The notes: a model not told the origin generated them from the sequence alone. A stretch of 64,000 nucleotides of DNA from an uncultured Methanoregula sp. (GCF_963678795.1 NZ_OY787453.1:496001-560000); one strand, 5' to 3'; positions 27,274 to 35,742 are shown, numbered from the stretch's first letter. A program made the numbers and translations.

Positions 27274-28362
27274 TTAAGCCCGCTCACGTGACGGGAGGCT
27301 GCATGTACCATCATCCTTTCCCCCGTACCATCTCCCCCTGAGCCAGAGCGAGACGTTCACGAGCCCGATCAGCACCGGCACCTCGACAAGCGGCCCGATA
27401 ACGGTTGCAAATGCTGCCGGCGATGCAATGCCGAAGACGGCGATGGCAACGGCAATCGCGAGCTCGAAGTTGTTGGATGCAGCGGTGAACGAGAGCGAGG
27501 CCGACTTAGCGTAATCGACCCCGAACCGGTGGGACATCCAGAAGCTTGCAAAGAACATGATGACAAAGTAGCAGAGCAGCGGGACCGCAACCCGCACCAC
27601 GTCGAGCGGAACGTTCACGATATACTCGCCCTTCAGGGAGAACATGACGATGATGGTAAAGAGCAGGGCAATGAGCGTGACGGGCGAGATCTTCGGGATA
27701 AAGACCTTCTCGTACCAGGCCTTCGGCTTCACGCGGAGCAGTGCGTACCGCGTGATAACGCCGGCAAGGAACGGGATGCCGAGATAGATGAAGACACTTG
27801 TTGCTATCTGGAGGATCGTGATCGATACCGCGGAACCGGTCCCGATACCGAGCAGGGGTGGCAGGTACGTGATGAAGAACCAGGCATAGACCGAGTAGAA
27901 GAAGACCTGGAAGAGCGAGTTCAGCCCCACGATGGCGGCACAGTACTCGCAGTCGCCTTCGGCCAGGTCGTTCCAGACGATCACCATCGCGATGCACCGG
28001 GCGATCCCGACGAGGATCAGGCCGTACATGAAGAGCGGCTGGTCGCGAAGGAAGAGAACGGCGAGGATGAACATCAGGACCGGGCCGACAATCCAGTTCT
28101 GGATAACGGACAGGCCGAGCACTTTTGTGTTCCTGAATACTTTTCCCAGTTCCTCGTATTTCACTTTCGCGAGGGGCGGGTACATCATCAGGATGAGACC
28201 GACCGCGATCGGGATCGACGTGGTCCCGATAGAGAGGCCCGTGATCAGTGCAGGTACCGATGGGGAGAAGTACCCGATGGCGATACCGGCTGCCATGGCA
28301 AGGAAGATCCAGAGGGTCAGGTACCGGTCGAGAAAGGAGAGGTGTTTTACCTGCGTTTCCAT
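27274..28362 (-). CDS. acr3: Arsenite efflux permease ACR3
   Basis: 362-residue membrane protein of the BASS/ACR3 family with ten predicted helices. It exports arsenite using the proton gradient. Family marks include [29 protein letters not shown] with the functional Cys in helix 4, and [16 protein letters not shown] in helix 9. Spacing to the C-GCAxxG gene is 11 bases. In the ten-gene leftward operon divergent from arsR. Confidence 0.95.
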   Translation of the reverse strand: METQVKHLSFLDRYLTLWIFLAMAAGIAIGYFSPSVPALITGLSIGTTSIPIAVGLILMMYPPLAKVKYEELGKVFRNTKVLGLSVIQNWIVGPVLMFILAVLFLRDQPLFMYGLILVGIARCIAMVIVWNDLAEGDCEYCAAIVGLNSLFQVFFYSVYAWFFITYLPPLLGIGTGSAVSITILQIATSVFIYLGIPFLAGVITRYALLRVKPKAWYEKVFIPKISPVTLIALLFTIIVMFSLKGEYIVNVPLDVVRVAVPLLCYFVIMFFASFWMSHRFGVDYAKSASLSFTAASNNFELAIAVAIAVFGIASPAAFATVIGPLVEVPVLIGLVNVSLWLRGRWYGGKDDGTCSLPSRERA

Positions 28363-28373
28363 GGGTATCAGCC

Positions 28374-28808
28374 TTACAGTATCTTCTCAAGAATATCTGC
28401 AGCATCCCGGACGAGCGGCGTGCATTTCGTGACAAAGATCCCGCTGTCGCGTGCCCGTGCAAATTCTTCCGGATTGTTCAGGTTGTAACCGAGCAGCTCC
28501 GTGCAGTTGATCGAGCCGTTCTTTTCCGTAAACTCATGGATGAACTGCCGGACCAGCGCCCGCGTCTTCTCGGTTGCTGCATCATCGTCCGCCACGGTCT
28601 TGCCGTATTTCAGCCCGATAACGAGGATAGCGCCGGATACAGCCCCGCAGGTATTGCCGGTCTTCGAAATCCCGGCGCCAAAGCCGCACGCGATCTTTTT
28701 TGCCATATCGGGATCCAGCCCAAGGTCACCGGAGAATGCAGAGAAGACTGCAGCCGAGCAGGTGAACCTCTTACGATAACTTGCCACTGCATCATCAGAT
28801 TTTGTCAT
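28374..28808 (-). CDS. C-GCAxxG-C-C family redox protein
   Basis: 144 residues with the order [32 protein letters not shown] and a later NCTELLGYN: the spaced cysteines that name this family, thought to be redox-active. Members often accompany oxidoreductases and metalloid genes. The C-terminal part is helical. No signal peptide. Likely a thiol or metal relay for the neighbouring permeases (inference). Confidence 0.88.
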   Translation of the reverse strand: MTKSDDAVASYRKRFTCSAAVFSAFSGDLGLDPDMAKKIACGFGAGISKTGNTCGAVSGAILVIGLKYGKTVADDDAATEKTRALVRQFIHEFTEKNGSINCTELLGYNLNNPEEFARARDSGIFVTKCTPLVRDAADILEKIL

Positions 28809-28832
28809 GGCATCTTTTCCTGTATCATAAAA

Positions 28833-29792
28833 TTATCCCAGTAGTGCATTAAACAAATACCCTGTCAGCGTGAATGCTACGAACAGGATACCTGCAAAGA
28901 TCAGAAGCAGCCTGAGTTTGATCACCTTGCGCAGGATGATCATCTCGGGAAGCGAGAGCCCGATCACGGCCATCATGAACGCGAGCGCCGTTCCCATCGC
29001 CATTCCCTTCGATGTAAGTACTTCCATGATCGGGATCATGCCGGCCGCGTTCGAGTAGAGCGGGATGCCGATGAGGACCGCTATCGGGACCGCGAGCGGG
29101 TTATCCGGTCCTGCAATATTCACGAGGAAATCCGCCGGGGCATACCCATGGATGACTGCCCCGATGGCGATGCCGAGGATGATATACGGCAGGACTTTTA
29201 ACGTGATGCTCTTCGATTCGCTGATGCCAAAATCGATCCGGTCCTTCCATGTCATCGGTTTATCGGCGGCATCGTGCATTTTGCACTTCCAGACAAACTC
29301 CTCGACCTCGCTCTCCATGTGGAGGCGGCCGATGATGATCCCCGCGAGGATCGCGATGATGAGCCCGGATACAATGTAGATGAGCGCGATCTGCCAGCCG
29401 AACATGGCAAAGAGCATCGCGGCAGCGACCTCGTTGATGAGCGGCGAGGCGATGAGGAACGAGAACGTGATCCCGAGCGGCACACCGCTCTCGACAAAGC
29501 CGATGAAGAGCGGGACTGCCGAGCAGGAGCAGAATGGCGTTGGGATGCCGAGGAGCGCGGCGAGAACGTTGCCCAGTCCCTCGGTCCGGCCCGCCACCCA
29601 CTTCTTCACTTTCTGCGGCGTGATGAACGAGCGGACGATGGCCACGGCAAAGACGATCACCGCGAGCAGCAGCGTGACCTTGATTGTATCGTAGATGAAG
29701 AAGTCAACGGAGGATCCGAGCGGGCTTCCCGGGATAATACCAAAGACCGAATACGTCAGCCAGTCGGCGAAGAGTTGTAAATAATCCTGCAT
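28833..29792 (-). CDS. ArsP-like permease (DUF318/PF03773)
   Basis: 319-residue polytopic membrane protein with eight or more helices. The segment GIPTPFCSCSAVPLFIGFV carries the paired cysteines typical of ArsP, the permease that exports trivalent methylarsenicals; SFLIASPLINEVAAA and the repeat GIPLYSNAAGMIPIMEVL support the same family. The substrate is inferred from family and from an arsM gene 8 kb away. It lies between DUF166 (4 bases) and the C-GCAxxG gene (24 bases). Confidence 0.88.
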   Translation of the reverse strand: MQDYLQLFADWLTYSVFGIIPGSPLGSSVDFFIYDTIKVTLLLAVIVFAVAIVRSFITPQKVKKWVAGRTEGLGNVLAALLGIPTPFCSCSAVPLFIGFVESGVPLGITFSFLIASPLINEVAAAMLFAMFGWQIALIYIVSGLIIAILAGIIIGRLHMESEVEEFVWKCKMHDAADKPMTWKDRIDFGISESKSITLKVLPYIILGIAIGAVIHGYAPADFLVNIAGPDNPLAVPIAVLIGIPLYSNAAGMIPIMEVLTSKGMAMGTALAFMMAVIGLSLPEMIILRKVIKLRLLLIFAGILFVAFTLTGYLFNALLG

Positions 29793-29796
29793 GATC

Positions 29797-30486
29797 TTAT
29801 CCTCCGGTTATTTTCTGATCGATAATTTTTTCCATCTCATCAGTAAACGATCTCACCCGTGCACCGGCCACGGGGGATACGGTGCTGATCGCATGGACAA
29901 GTTCCCGGGCATGAAGCAGCCCCGCGATCTCCTTGTCGCAGGTCTTGCCGAAACGGGGCGCCCGGCAGAAATGGCAGATCCGCAGGCCATAGTGCTGGAG
30001 TTGTTCCGGGCTGAGCTGCGTTCCGCGCAGCTCCGCGCTTGCTGCAACGGTCGATCCGCAGGGAGATCCCCGGATTACGCGGACACTGTCAATCGTGCCA
30101 TCTTCCTGAACCTTAACCTCGAATGAGGGCCGTCCGAATACTTTTGCATACTCGTTGATTGCCGGCACCCAGGTATTGTCTTCGAGCGAACACATGGTCG
30201 GGGGTGCAATGATATCCTCATTGATGGCCTTTGCCTGCCGGAGAAACCCCGGCCCGAAACTGATCCCGAGGATCACCGGTTTCTTCTTCTCGATGATCGC
30301 GAGTGCAACATCCGGATGGCGGACATAGGAGATGTAAAGGTCGCATTCCGGGAGCGCCAGTTCAATGTCATCCGCGATCGGGCTCTGGATAAATGGAGCC
30401 ATAATCCATTCCGTCGGGAACCGTTCGCGGATAACCTCAAAGGCCCGGTCGCCGAATTTTCCGTCACTTACGATGCCAATTTTCAT
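29797..30486 (-). CDS. DUF166 family protein
   Basis: 229 residues; archaeal DUF166 with MKIGIVSDGKFGDRAFEVI at the N-terminus (Rossmann-like) and conserved cysteines in PTMCSLED, RGSPCGST and the HFCRAPRFGKTCDKE segment near the C-terminus. These could coordinate a metal or cluster. Some members are labelled thymidylate synthase-like without clear proof. Here it is embedded in an arsenic/redox operon, which favours a redox or metal-handling role (inference). Confidence 0.82.
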   Translation of the reverse strand: MKIGIVSDGKFGDRAFEVIRERFPTEWIMAPFIQSPIADDIELALPECDLYISYVRHPDVALAIIEKKKPVILGISFGPGFLRQAKAINEDIIAPPTMCSLEDNTWVPAINEYAKVFGRPSFEVKVQEDGTIDSVRVIRGSPCGSTVAASAELRGTQLSPEQLQHYGLRICHFCRAPRFGKTCDKEIAGLLHARELVHAISTVSPVAGARVRSFTDEMEKIIDQKITGG

Positions 30487-30504
30487 GTGTTTTCTCCCGG
30501 GGAT

Positions 30505-30855
30505 TCATGACTTTTTGGATCCAGCGTCGATAACAGCACAGACCAGTCTCTCAATCTCCCCGTACTGCACTTCAGCCATTCCCTTCTTTTCAATGCCGAG
30601 TTCGGTCGCGATGATATGGATATCAGGCACCAGGCCGGCAGAGGTGAGTTTCTTTGTTGCGCAACAATCCGTGCACCCATCGAGCACGATGAGCCGTTCT
30701 GCACCCCCCGCATCCATCCTAAGGGATTCCGCGGACTGCTTGCAATTCATGCACAGGAACATGCCGGGTTTTCTCTGCATCAGGAGCATCCCTGCCTGCG
30801 TTGTGAGTTTTCCGGTGTTCGAGATGCCGGAACAGGTTACAAGTGCGTAGGTCAT
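30505..30855 (-). CDS. DGC-domain putative zinc-binding protein 1
   Basis: 116 residues from ATG 30855 (overlapping the FTR stop, ATGA); the frame to 30909 is an out-of-gene extension. Motifs: VTCSGISNTGKLTTQAG, MNCKQSAES, and LDGCTDCCATKKL, which defines the DGC family. Cysteines C9, about C37, and the DGC..C..C cluster may bind zinc. A second DGC paralogue lies just upstream (31174), and a third domain of this type is fused to OsmC at 34726. Function unknown. Confidence 0.83.
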   Translation of the reverse strand: MTYALVTCSGISNTGKLTTQAGMLLMQRKPGMFLCMNCKQSAESLRMDAGGAERLIVLDGCTDCCATKKLTSAGLVPDIHIIATELGIEKKGMAEVQYGEIERLVCAVIDAGSKKS

Positions 30856-31151
30856 TTCCTTTCCCCCGTCACAGGTTCTGCGGCGTCCTTCTGGTAATAC
30901 AGCTGGCAATGGCAGTACCCGTCTTTTACGATCTCGTCCTTGTGATTGATGCAGGGGCAGACAATTGCCTTGTCTTTCTCCTCCTCACCGGACCGGAGCC
31001 GGCATGGGCAGTAACGTTTGCCGAACCGCTGCTCGTTGCGGGCCAGCCCCCGGATTACGGTATCCAGTACAGTTTTATCCGGGTTCAAAACCCAGCCGTT
31101 CTTCCGGGCATATTCTTCTGCCCAGGTCCGGATCTCTTCTTCGTTTGTCGT
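30852..31151 (-). CDS. Ferredoxin-thioredoxin reductase catalytic chain-like protein
   Basis: Small [4Fe-4S]/disulfide protein related to FTR beta, which passes electrons from ferredoxin to thioredoxins. Signature order KRYCPCR ... AIVCPCINHKD ... DGYCHCQLYY gives the CPC-x-CPC-x-CHC set. Homology extends upstream as NEEEIRTWAEEYARKNGWVLNPDKTV, but no ATG, GTG or TTG occurs between a stop at 31155-31157 and TTG 31088. The start is therefore unresolved (listed at ACG 31151; conservative start 31088). It probably reduces the thioredoxin-like protein two genes upstream. Confidence 0.8.
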   Translation of the reverse strand, partial: TTNEEEIRTWAEEYARKNGWVLNPDKTVLDTVIRGLARNEQRFGKRYCPCRLRSGEEEKDKAIVCPCINHKDEIVKDGYCHCQLYYQKDAAEPVTGERK

Positions 31152-31173
31152 TTTTTAGTCGCCCCTGTGGAAA

Positions 31174-31638
31174 TCAGCAGGTCCCGCCGCACCCGCAGCC
31201 GCAACCGCTGTCTTTTCCGCCGGCCTTCTTGTCCGGGCTTGCGGCCTTTTTCACACGGCCCTCGCCCTTCCAGCACGCGGCAACGATCTTCTCGATGTCG
31301 TCGTTCGTGTAGGATTTCGAGGGTCCTTTGGTGATACCGAGTTCGGTCATGACCAAGTGCTGTTCTGCAGCAACTCCTTGTGCACCGGCGATCTTCTTTA
31401 CACAGAGCATCGGACAGCCATCGAGAATGACAACTTCGTCCGCGTTCAGCGCATTCGCAATCAGGTTTTCAGCACCGATCGCGAGCAGCGAGGCACAGGC
31501 GATATTCCCATAGCCTTCCTCGGTAAGTTGGATTGCCGCAAGGTTGGTCAGTTGTCCGACATTTGCCTGCCCGGCACAGGGTAAGATGATCCGTTTCGGT
31601 TCATTTGCTCCACATGAACATTTTGTAGGTTCTGCCAT
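31174..31638 (-). CDS. DGC-domain putative zinc-binding protein 2
   Basis: 154 residues: CSCGANEPKRIILPCAGQANVG at the N-terminus, IACASLLAI, the family motif LDGCPMLCVKKI, and a remarkable C-terminal tail GCGCGCGGTC (about 145-154), a cysteine-glycine run suited to binding soft metals such as As(III), Cu(I) or Zn. Located 22 bases before FTR and 6 bases after the thioredoxin-like gene. Metalloid sequestration or delivery is an inference. Confidence 0.85.
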   Translation of the reverse strand: MAEPTKCSCGANEPKRIILPCAGQANVGQLTNLAAIQLTEEGYGNIACASLLAIGAENLIANALNADEVVILDGCPMLCVKKIAGAQGVAAEQHLVMTELGITKGPSKSYTNDDIEKIVAACWKGEGRVKKAASPDKKAGGKDSGCGCGCGGTC

Positions 31639-31644
31639 TGTTTT

Positions 31645-31881
31645 TCACTCCGTCAGCATTTTCTTGATCTCATTCACGTCAGGTATCCGGCCTTCCGCCA
31701 TTTTTTCACCATTGATAAAAAGCGCCGGTGGGAGCATGACACCCCGCTCAACAATTTCGATAAGGTCTTCCACTTTGACGACTTCTGCCGTGATCTTCAG
31801 GTCATTTACAGCCTGTTCGGCATTGGCAAAGAGTCGCTTGCACTTTGCGCAGCCGGTTCCGAGTACTTCGATTTTTGTCAT
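31645..31881 (-). CDS. Small thioredoxin-like redox-active disulfide protein
   Basis: 78 residues, thioredoxin_3 family: KIEVLGTGCAKCKRLFANAE with active-site CAKC, cis-Pro in LPPALFINGE and a final helix. These minimal thioredoxins are commonly encoded beside DUF318 permeases and ArsR regulators. Probable partner of the FTR-like reductase. Confidence 0.92.
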   Translation of the reverse strand: MTKIEVLGTGCAKCKRLFANAEQAVNDLKITAEVVKVEDLIEIVERGVMLPPALFINGEKMAEGRIPDVNEIKKMLTE

Positions 31882-31905
31882 GATGTCACTGGGGATGCAT
31901 AGGGT

Positions 31906-32175
31906 TTAGGTTTTTGATTTTGCAGAAGATTTCTGAAATTCTTCAAAGAGTACACGAGTATATTCACCCTCAACGTTCGGAGGAATGTAATTGTACACCT
32001 TCACTCGTTTGAGAAGCGCAACCCGGACTTCCTGTTCACTCCTCAGGCCCTGCGTTTTTACTTCTGCAATGCATTCGTCAAGCATGCAGATCCCGGTCGG
32101 GATCCCGTTGATCGGGATTTGCCGGATGCGCCTGAGTGCATCGGCAGCACAGCACGGTATCTTGTCGTTACCCAT
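31906..32175 (-). CDS. Small cysteine-containing protein, unknown function
   Basis: 89 residues (MGNDKIPCCAADALRRIRQI...). Cysteines at C8, C9, C30 and C35 (PCC, ICMLDEC); predicted helical, with a conserved-looking middle EVRVALLKRVKVYNYIPP. Such small proteins accompany arsenic and permease clusters in methanogens, but I do not recognise a named family. First gene of the leftward operon, divergent from arsR. Confidence 0.72.
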   Translation of the reverse strand: MGNDKIPCCAADALRRIRQIPINGIPTGICMLDECIAEVKTQGLRSEQEVRVALLKRVKVYNYIPPNVEGEYTRVLFEEFQKSSAKSKT

Positions 32176-32221
32176 GGCTCATATCCTGAAAACCAGATTC
32201 CAGTCCTCTCATTGTTTTTAC

Positions 32222-32242
32222 AATTTCAATTTTTGTTGAATT
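32222..32242. promoter_or_regulatory. Candidate ArsR operator 1
   Basis: AATTTCAA and TTGAATT separated by six T/G bases form an inverted repeat in the arsR/leftward-operon divergent region. It is upstream of the TATATAT element at about 32261 that faces arsR. Confidence 0.45.
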
Positions 32243-32273
32243 AACATGAACAAGGCAAGATTATATATCTTCG

Positions 32274-32295
32274 CATTTCAGATTAGTTTGAAATG
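32274..32295. promoter_or_regulatory. Candidate ArsR operator 2 over the arsR start
   Basis: CATTTCA and TGAAATG, 7-bp perfect arms with an 8-bp spacer, ending on the arsR ATG (32293). Same TTTCA/TGAAA core as the palindrome before the second ArsR gene, so autorepression is likely. Confidence 0.55.
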
Positions 32296-32697
32296 AAGCG
32301 AAAAACAACATCTTGTTGCGGGATGCCGGCGGAAAAAGGAGACCCGGCAACGGAAATTCCGGAACAGATCCAAACAGAACTCGATGCTATGGGGGGGCTT
32401 GAAGCTCTCGCAAGTCATATCCCCCCAGCGGCAGAGCTTGAGATGAGAGGTAAGATTTACCAGGCACTCTCCGATCCGCTCCGCCTCACCATCCTCTATA
32501 TCATCAAAGATCAGCCGCTCTGCGTATGCGTCATCAACCGGTTCATGCGGCTCTCCGGCTCGAAACTGTCCTACCATCTCACCGGCCTCAAGGAGGCAGG
32601 ATTGGTTGAGGGAACATACGAAGGGAACTGGATCATCTATTCTATTACAGATCGCGGGCGCCGGTTACTGCAATGTACGGAATACGCGGTACGATGA
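32293..32697 (+). CDS. ArsR-family transcriptional regulator 1
   Basis: 134 residues. wHTH with IYQALSDPLRLTILYII (about 57-73), metal-site motif CVCVI resembling the ELCVCDL As(III) box, recognition helix KLSYHLTGLKEAGLV and wing. The N-terminal TTSCCGMP adds a Cys pair. Likely a trivalent-arsenic sensing repressor of the divergent operon and of itself. The promoter TATATAT at about 32261 gives a very short or absent leader. Confidence 0.92.
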   Translation: MKRKTTSCCGMPAEKGDPATEIPEQIQTELDAMGGLEALASHIPPAAELEMRGKIYQALSDPLRLTILYIIKDQPLCVCVINRFMRLSGSKLSYHLTGLKEAGLVEGTYEGNWIIYSITDRGRRLLQCTEYAVR

Positions 32698-32804
32698 TTT
32701 TGAGAAGATAACAACAGTCAATATTCTATCCCCCCTTTTAGCGCAGCACTTCGGAAAGTGCCACCATTGCAAATTATTTATAGAACCTGCGTTTAGTATC
32801 GCTT

Positions 32805-33443
32805 ATGGCAATTTCAGAAAAAGTTGAAATTCCGCAGGGAGTCTGGGACTTCCACGGCCATATCTGCCCGTTCATGCCCATCGGGTACCGGATGGGACAG
32901 GTCGCCATGCGGGAACTGGGCGTTTCGCATATCGGGGACCACGGGGCGTTCGGCCTCTCGGAGATGGGGGTAGGCCACCCGCAGACCTGTATGATCGACG
33001 GGTTCATGGCGGTCACCGGTTGCACGTACGGCAAGCTTATGATGGAGCGGCTCAATTACGGAAAGGTTGCGTGTCTTCTTGTCGTTCCGGGGAAGGGAGC
33101 GGTCCGCGTGTACCTGAAATCGGAGTTCCAGGACGAGCTCGGCAAGCAGGAATTCTTTGTGTACCGTAAGAAAGGAATCGAGCCCTCGCAGGTTCCGGCT
33201 GACGTGGTGAAAAAAGTCGTGGATATGGTCCTGACAGCACCGGAATCCGAAATGTTCACTGTGACAAAGCTGCCGGACTTCACCTTCAGCCGCCCAAAAG
33301 GTTCGTTCAACAAGATGAAGTGCAGCAAATGCGGCGAGTATGTCTTTGAACGGTACGTGCGGATGGTGGACGGCAAACCCGAATGTATCCCCTGTTCTGG
33401 ACATGACCAGACCTGGATAAACGTCCTGAAGGGCCAGCAGTAA
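32805..33443 (+). CDS. FmdE family protein
   Basis: 212 residues of the FmdE family (first seen with molybdenum formylmethanofuran dehydrogenase but not a subunit of its core). N-terminal DFHGHICPFMPIGYRMG, CMIDGFMAVTGCTYGK with conserved Cys/His residues, and a C-terminal zinc ribbon MKCSKCGEYVFE...CIPCSGHD. Function unknown, probably metal or cofactor binding. TATA-like TTATTTATAG at 32775 and a short leader. A TauE/SafE permease follows by 11 bases. Confidence 0.9.
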   Translation: MAISEKVEIPQGVWDFHGHICPFMPIGYRMGQVAMRELGVSHIGDHGAFGLSEMGVGHPQTCMIDGFMAVTGCTYGKLMMERLNYGKVACLLVVPGKGAVRVYLKSEFQDELGKQEFFVYRKKGIEPSQVPADVVKKVVDMVLTAPESEMFTVTKLPDFTFSRPKGSFNKMKCSKCGEYVFERYVRMVDGKPECIPCSGHDQTWINVLKGQQ

Positions 33444-33454
33444 TCCGGTGAATC

Positions 33455-34228
33455 ATGGACAGCACCGTCCTGATCGCCATAGCGGCGGTCTTCATCGTCT
33501 CCATTATTTTCTCGATGTTCGGGCAGGGAGGCGGATCGGTCTACACTCCGATTCTGTTCCTGCTGGGGTACGCGGCGCTCACTTCAATTTCCACATCGCT
33601 CGTCCTCAATCTCATCACGGCGCTGTCCGCATCGATCGTGTACTACCGATCCAATCTGGTTGATGTAAAATTCGCGCTCTGGTTCGTGCCGGGTATCTGC
33701 CTCGGCGCTTTCCTTGGCGGGGTTGCGGCTGCGTACATTAATCCCGCGATCCTGATGTGGCTCTTCGTCATCTTCCTCCTATGTGCTGGGGGTCGGATGA
33801 TCTATACGTACTGGGAGAAGTCATCTTCCGAAGATACCTGCCCAGCGCATTATTCCAAAGGGATGTATGCCCTTATTGTAATTTTCAGTTTCTTTGTCGG
33901 TATCGTTTCGGGGCTGCTCGGTGTCGGCGGGGGATTGATCATCGTACCGTTCCTGATATTTCTCTGTAGGTACCCGACCAAAAATTCCGCCGGTGTTGTC
34001 AGTTTTGTTGTCATCTTCTCATCCCTGTTCGGGGTATTTGGGCACCTGACGAGCGGCGGTTTTGACTTTCCCCTGATTCTCGGCTGTGCGGTCGCCGTCT
34101 TTATCGGAGCAACGATTGGGGCGCGAAGTATGGTGAAAATCCCCAGCGGGTACATCAAGGCTGGATTTGGCGTGGTTCTCTGGATATTTGCGATTCAGCT
34201 CATCCTCAAACTGATACATATCATGTAA
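33455..34228 (+). CDS. TauE/SafE family anion permease
   Basis: 257-residue membrane protein with about eight helices in two repeats (each with a glycine-rich G.GGG motif: FGQGGGSVYTP and LGVGGGLIIVP). This family exports sulfur-containing anions such as sulfite or sulfoacetate; the substrate here is unknown. It is paired with the FmdE gene and lies between two ArsR genes, so metalloid- or sulfur-related efflux is possible (inference). Confidence 0.9.
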   Translation: MDSTVLIAIAAVFIVSIIFSMFGQGGGSVYTPILFLLGYAALTSISTSLVLNLITALSASIVYYRSNLVDVKFALWFVPGICLGAFLGGVAAAYINPAILMWLFVIFLLCAGGRMIYTYWEKSSSEDTCPAHYSKGMYALIVIFSFFVGIVSGLLGVGGGLIIVPFLIFLCRYPTKNSAGVVSFVVIFSSLFGVFGHLTSGGFDFPLILGCAVAVFIGATIGARSMVKIPSGYIKAGFGVVLWIFAIQLILKLIHIM

Positions 34229-34238
34229 CTTTTTTACA

Positions 34239-34598
34239 TCACCCGGGCAGGGCCGATCTTATCCTGCGGATCACCGGGACCATATCTTCATTCATTTTGT
34301 AGATCTTGTGGTTCGAGCGGTAGTATGATTCGATGAGCCCGCCGTCCCTGAGTTTCTTTAAATTGTAGGAGATGAGGCTCTGCGGTTCCTGGAAAATATA
34401 CCAGAATTCGCAGACGCAGTGGTCGCGGACAAGGAGCATCAGGATAATTTTGAGCCGGAGCGGGTGGCCGAGCAGTTTCATGAGCTCCAGTAATTCCGTG
34501 ACCGAATCCTTTCCAAGCATCGCCTTCTCGGACTGTAACTCGTCTTCCCAGTCACTCCGCAAAGCGCAGTCGGCCGGGCAGCAGCGGGCAGTTGCCAT
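34239..34598 (-). CDS. ArsR-family transcriptional regulator 2
   Basis: 119 residues from ATG 34598; an open extension to 34745 crosses the promoter and is rejected. N-terminal ARCCPADCALRSD cysteines, LGHPLRLKIILMLL, the metal-box-like DHCVCEFWYIF, recognition helix LISYNLKKLRDGGLI and wing. Probably senses As(III) or another soft metal. Divergent from the DGC-OsmC fusion with a perfect palindrome between them. Confidence 0.88.
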   Translation of the reverse strand: MATARCCPADCALRSDWEDELQSEKAMLGKDSVTELLELMKLLGHPLRLKIILMLLVRDHCVCEFWYIFQEPQSLISYNLKKLRDGGLIESYYRSNHKIYKMNEDMVPVIRRIRSALPG

Positions 34599-34667
34599 GG
34601 TACATGGTAGGCACACCGTCTTAAAAATGGCTTGCTCTTTTGGGCGATGATAACCCCCGGAGCCCGG

Positions 34668-34685
34668 TTTCAAAAAATTTTGAAA
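34668..34685. promoter_or_regulatory. Palindromic operator between arsR2 and DGC-OsmC gene
   Basis: TTTCAAAAAATTTTGAAA is a perfect inverted repeat with a 2-bp centre. It sits just upstream of GTATATATC (34698-34705), the TATA box facing the fusion gene, and shares the TTTCAA/TTGAAA core with the arsR1 sites. Confidence 0.65.
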
Positions 34686-34725
34686 TCCGGTTCCGGGGTA
34701 TATATCGCGACGCTTCCCACGCACT

Positions 34726-35742
34726 ATGCACTGGTGCGAAACCATGGATTATGAAACAATAAAGATTGCAAACGTGACCGGGAAATGCCCGGTCTGCGAG
34801 GATTATGCTGAGAAGAATTCTACGACCCCTCCGAAGATCGCGGTGATGGCCTGCGAAGGTGCGTGTTCGAGGGGAGAAGTGGCCCGCCGGGCGGCAAACA
34901 TGGTGGCCCACCGGCTTGCCCGCGATGAGACCGTGCGGATCTGCCTTGGGGGAGCGTTCACGAAAGACACCGGCCAGCGAAACCTTGTGCGCCGTGCGGA
35001 GAAGGTGATCGCCATCGAGGGCTGTTTCATCAACTGCTGTTCACGAATGATGGAAGGGGTTCTGCCTGAGATGAAACCGGAGATTGTCCGGGCAGACCTG
35101 ATCTACAATATTGACCTCCCGTTCGGGATCGATGAGGTGCCGGACGAGATGTTCACGGTGTACGCCCACCAGGTTGCGGAGCGGGTTGTGCGGGATTACG
35201 TGAAGGGATCCCGGGGGCCCTCAGCCTGCCAGCCTCCCGCGTGCGGTACCGGCTCGGCCGGGGGCTGTGGGTGTAGTACAGCGCCGGTCTCCTGCAGTGA
35301 GGGCCCTGCTGGTGTAAAGAAGACGTCGGCTGTGCCCCGGTACCTGCCGGCGGATGTCGTGAATGTCCGGTGGGAAAAAGCAAAGAAGTGCCGGGTGGAG
35401 AATTCCTGGGGAGGTTCCCTGGTCCTTGATGAAGGAGCACAGGCGTGCTCTCCCACCGATGCCTTCCTGGGAACGCTGGGAGGTTGTGCGAATCATGCGA
35501 TCCTTGGCCAGATGCAGCGGAATACTATTATCCCGGAGATACTGGAGGTGCAGGTGACAGGAACCCGGAATGCCGGCCTCCCGTCAGCATACGAGAAGAT
35601 CCACGTGGCATTTTCCATAGCTGCTGCAATGGAAGACGCTCTGCTGGACGCAATAGTCACAGAGGCCATGACGGTGATCTGCCCGGTTGCGGTGACACTC
35701 GGCCGGGCTGCCGAGGTCACGTGGGAATGCCGGCGGGTGTAA
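34726..35742 (+). CDS. Fusion of DGC-like zinc protein and OsmC-like domain
   Basis: 338 residues. N-terminal half (about 1-165): CPVCEDYAE, MACEGACSRGE, ICLGGAF and IEGCFINCCSRMM, a DGC-type cysteine pattern. A Cys/Gly-rich linker (about 166-200: CQPPACGTG, GGCGCSTAPVSC) joins it to an OsmC/Ohr-like domain (about 205-338: ACSPTDAFLGTLGGCANHAI, CPVAVTLGRAAEV) whose Cys pair usually reduces peroxides. A peroxide- or metalloid-handling enzyme is likely. The start at 34726 lies about 25 bases after the TATA box, suggesting a leaderless message; Met7 (34744) is the alternative. Confidence 0.83.
   Translation: MHWCETMDYETIKIANVTGKCPVCEDYAEKNSTTPPKIAVMACEGACSRGEVARRAANMVAHRLARDETVRICLGGAFTKDTGQRNLVRRAEKVIAIEGCFINCCSRMMEGVLPEMKPEIVRADLIYNIDLPFGIDEVPDEMFTVYAHQVAERVVRDYVKGSRGPSACQPPACGTGSAGGCGCSTAPVSCSEGPAGVKKTSAVPRYLPADVVNVRWEKAKKCRVENSWGGSLVLDEGAQACSPTDAFLGTLGGCANHAILGQMQRNTIIPEILEVQVTGTRNAGLPSAYEKIHVAFSIAAAMEDALLDAIVTEAMTVICPVAVTLGRAAEVTWECRRV

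Noticed and set aside
27529..28488. 319-codon frame opposite ACR3
   Set aside because: Highly charged shadow of a membrane-protein gene on the other strand.
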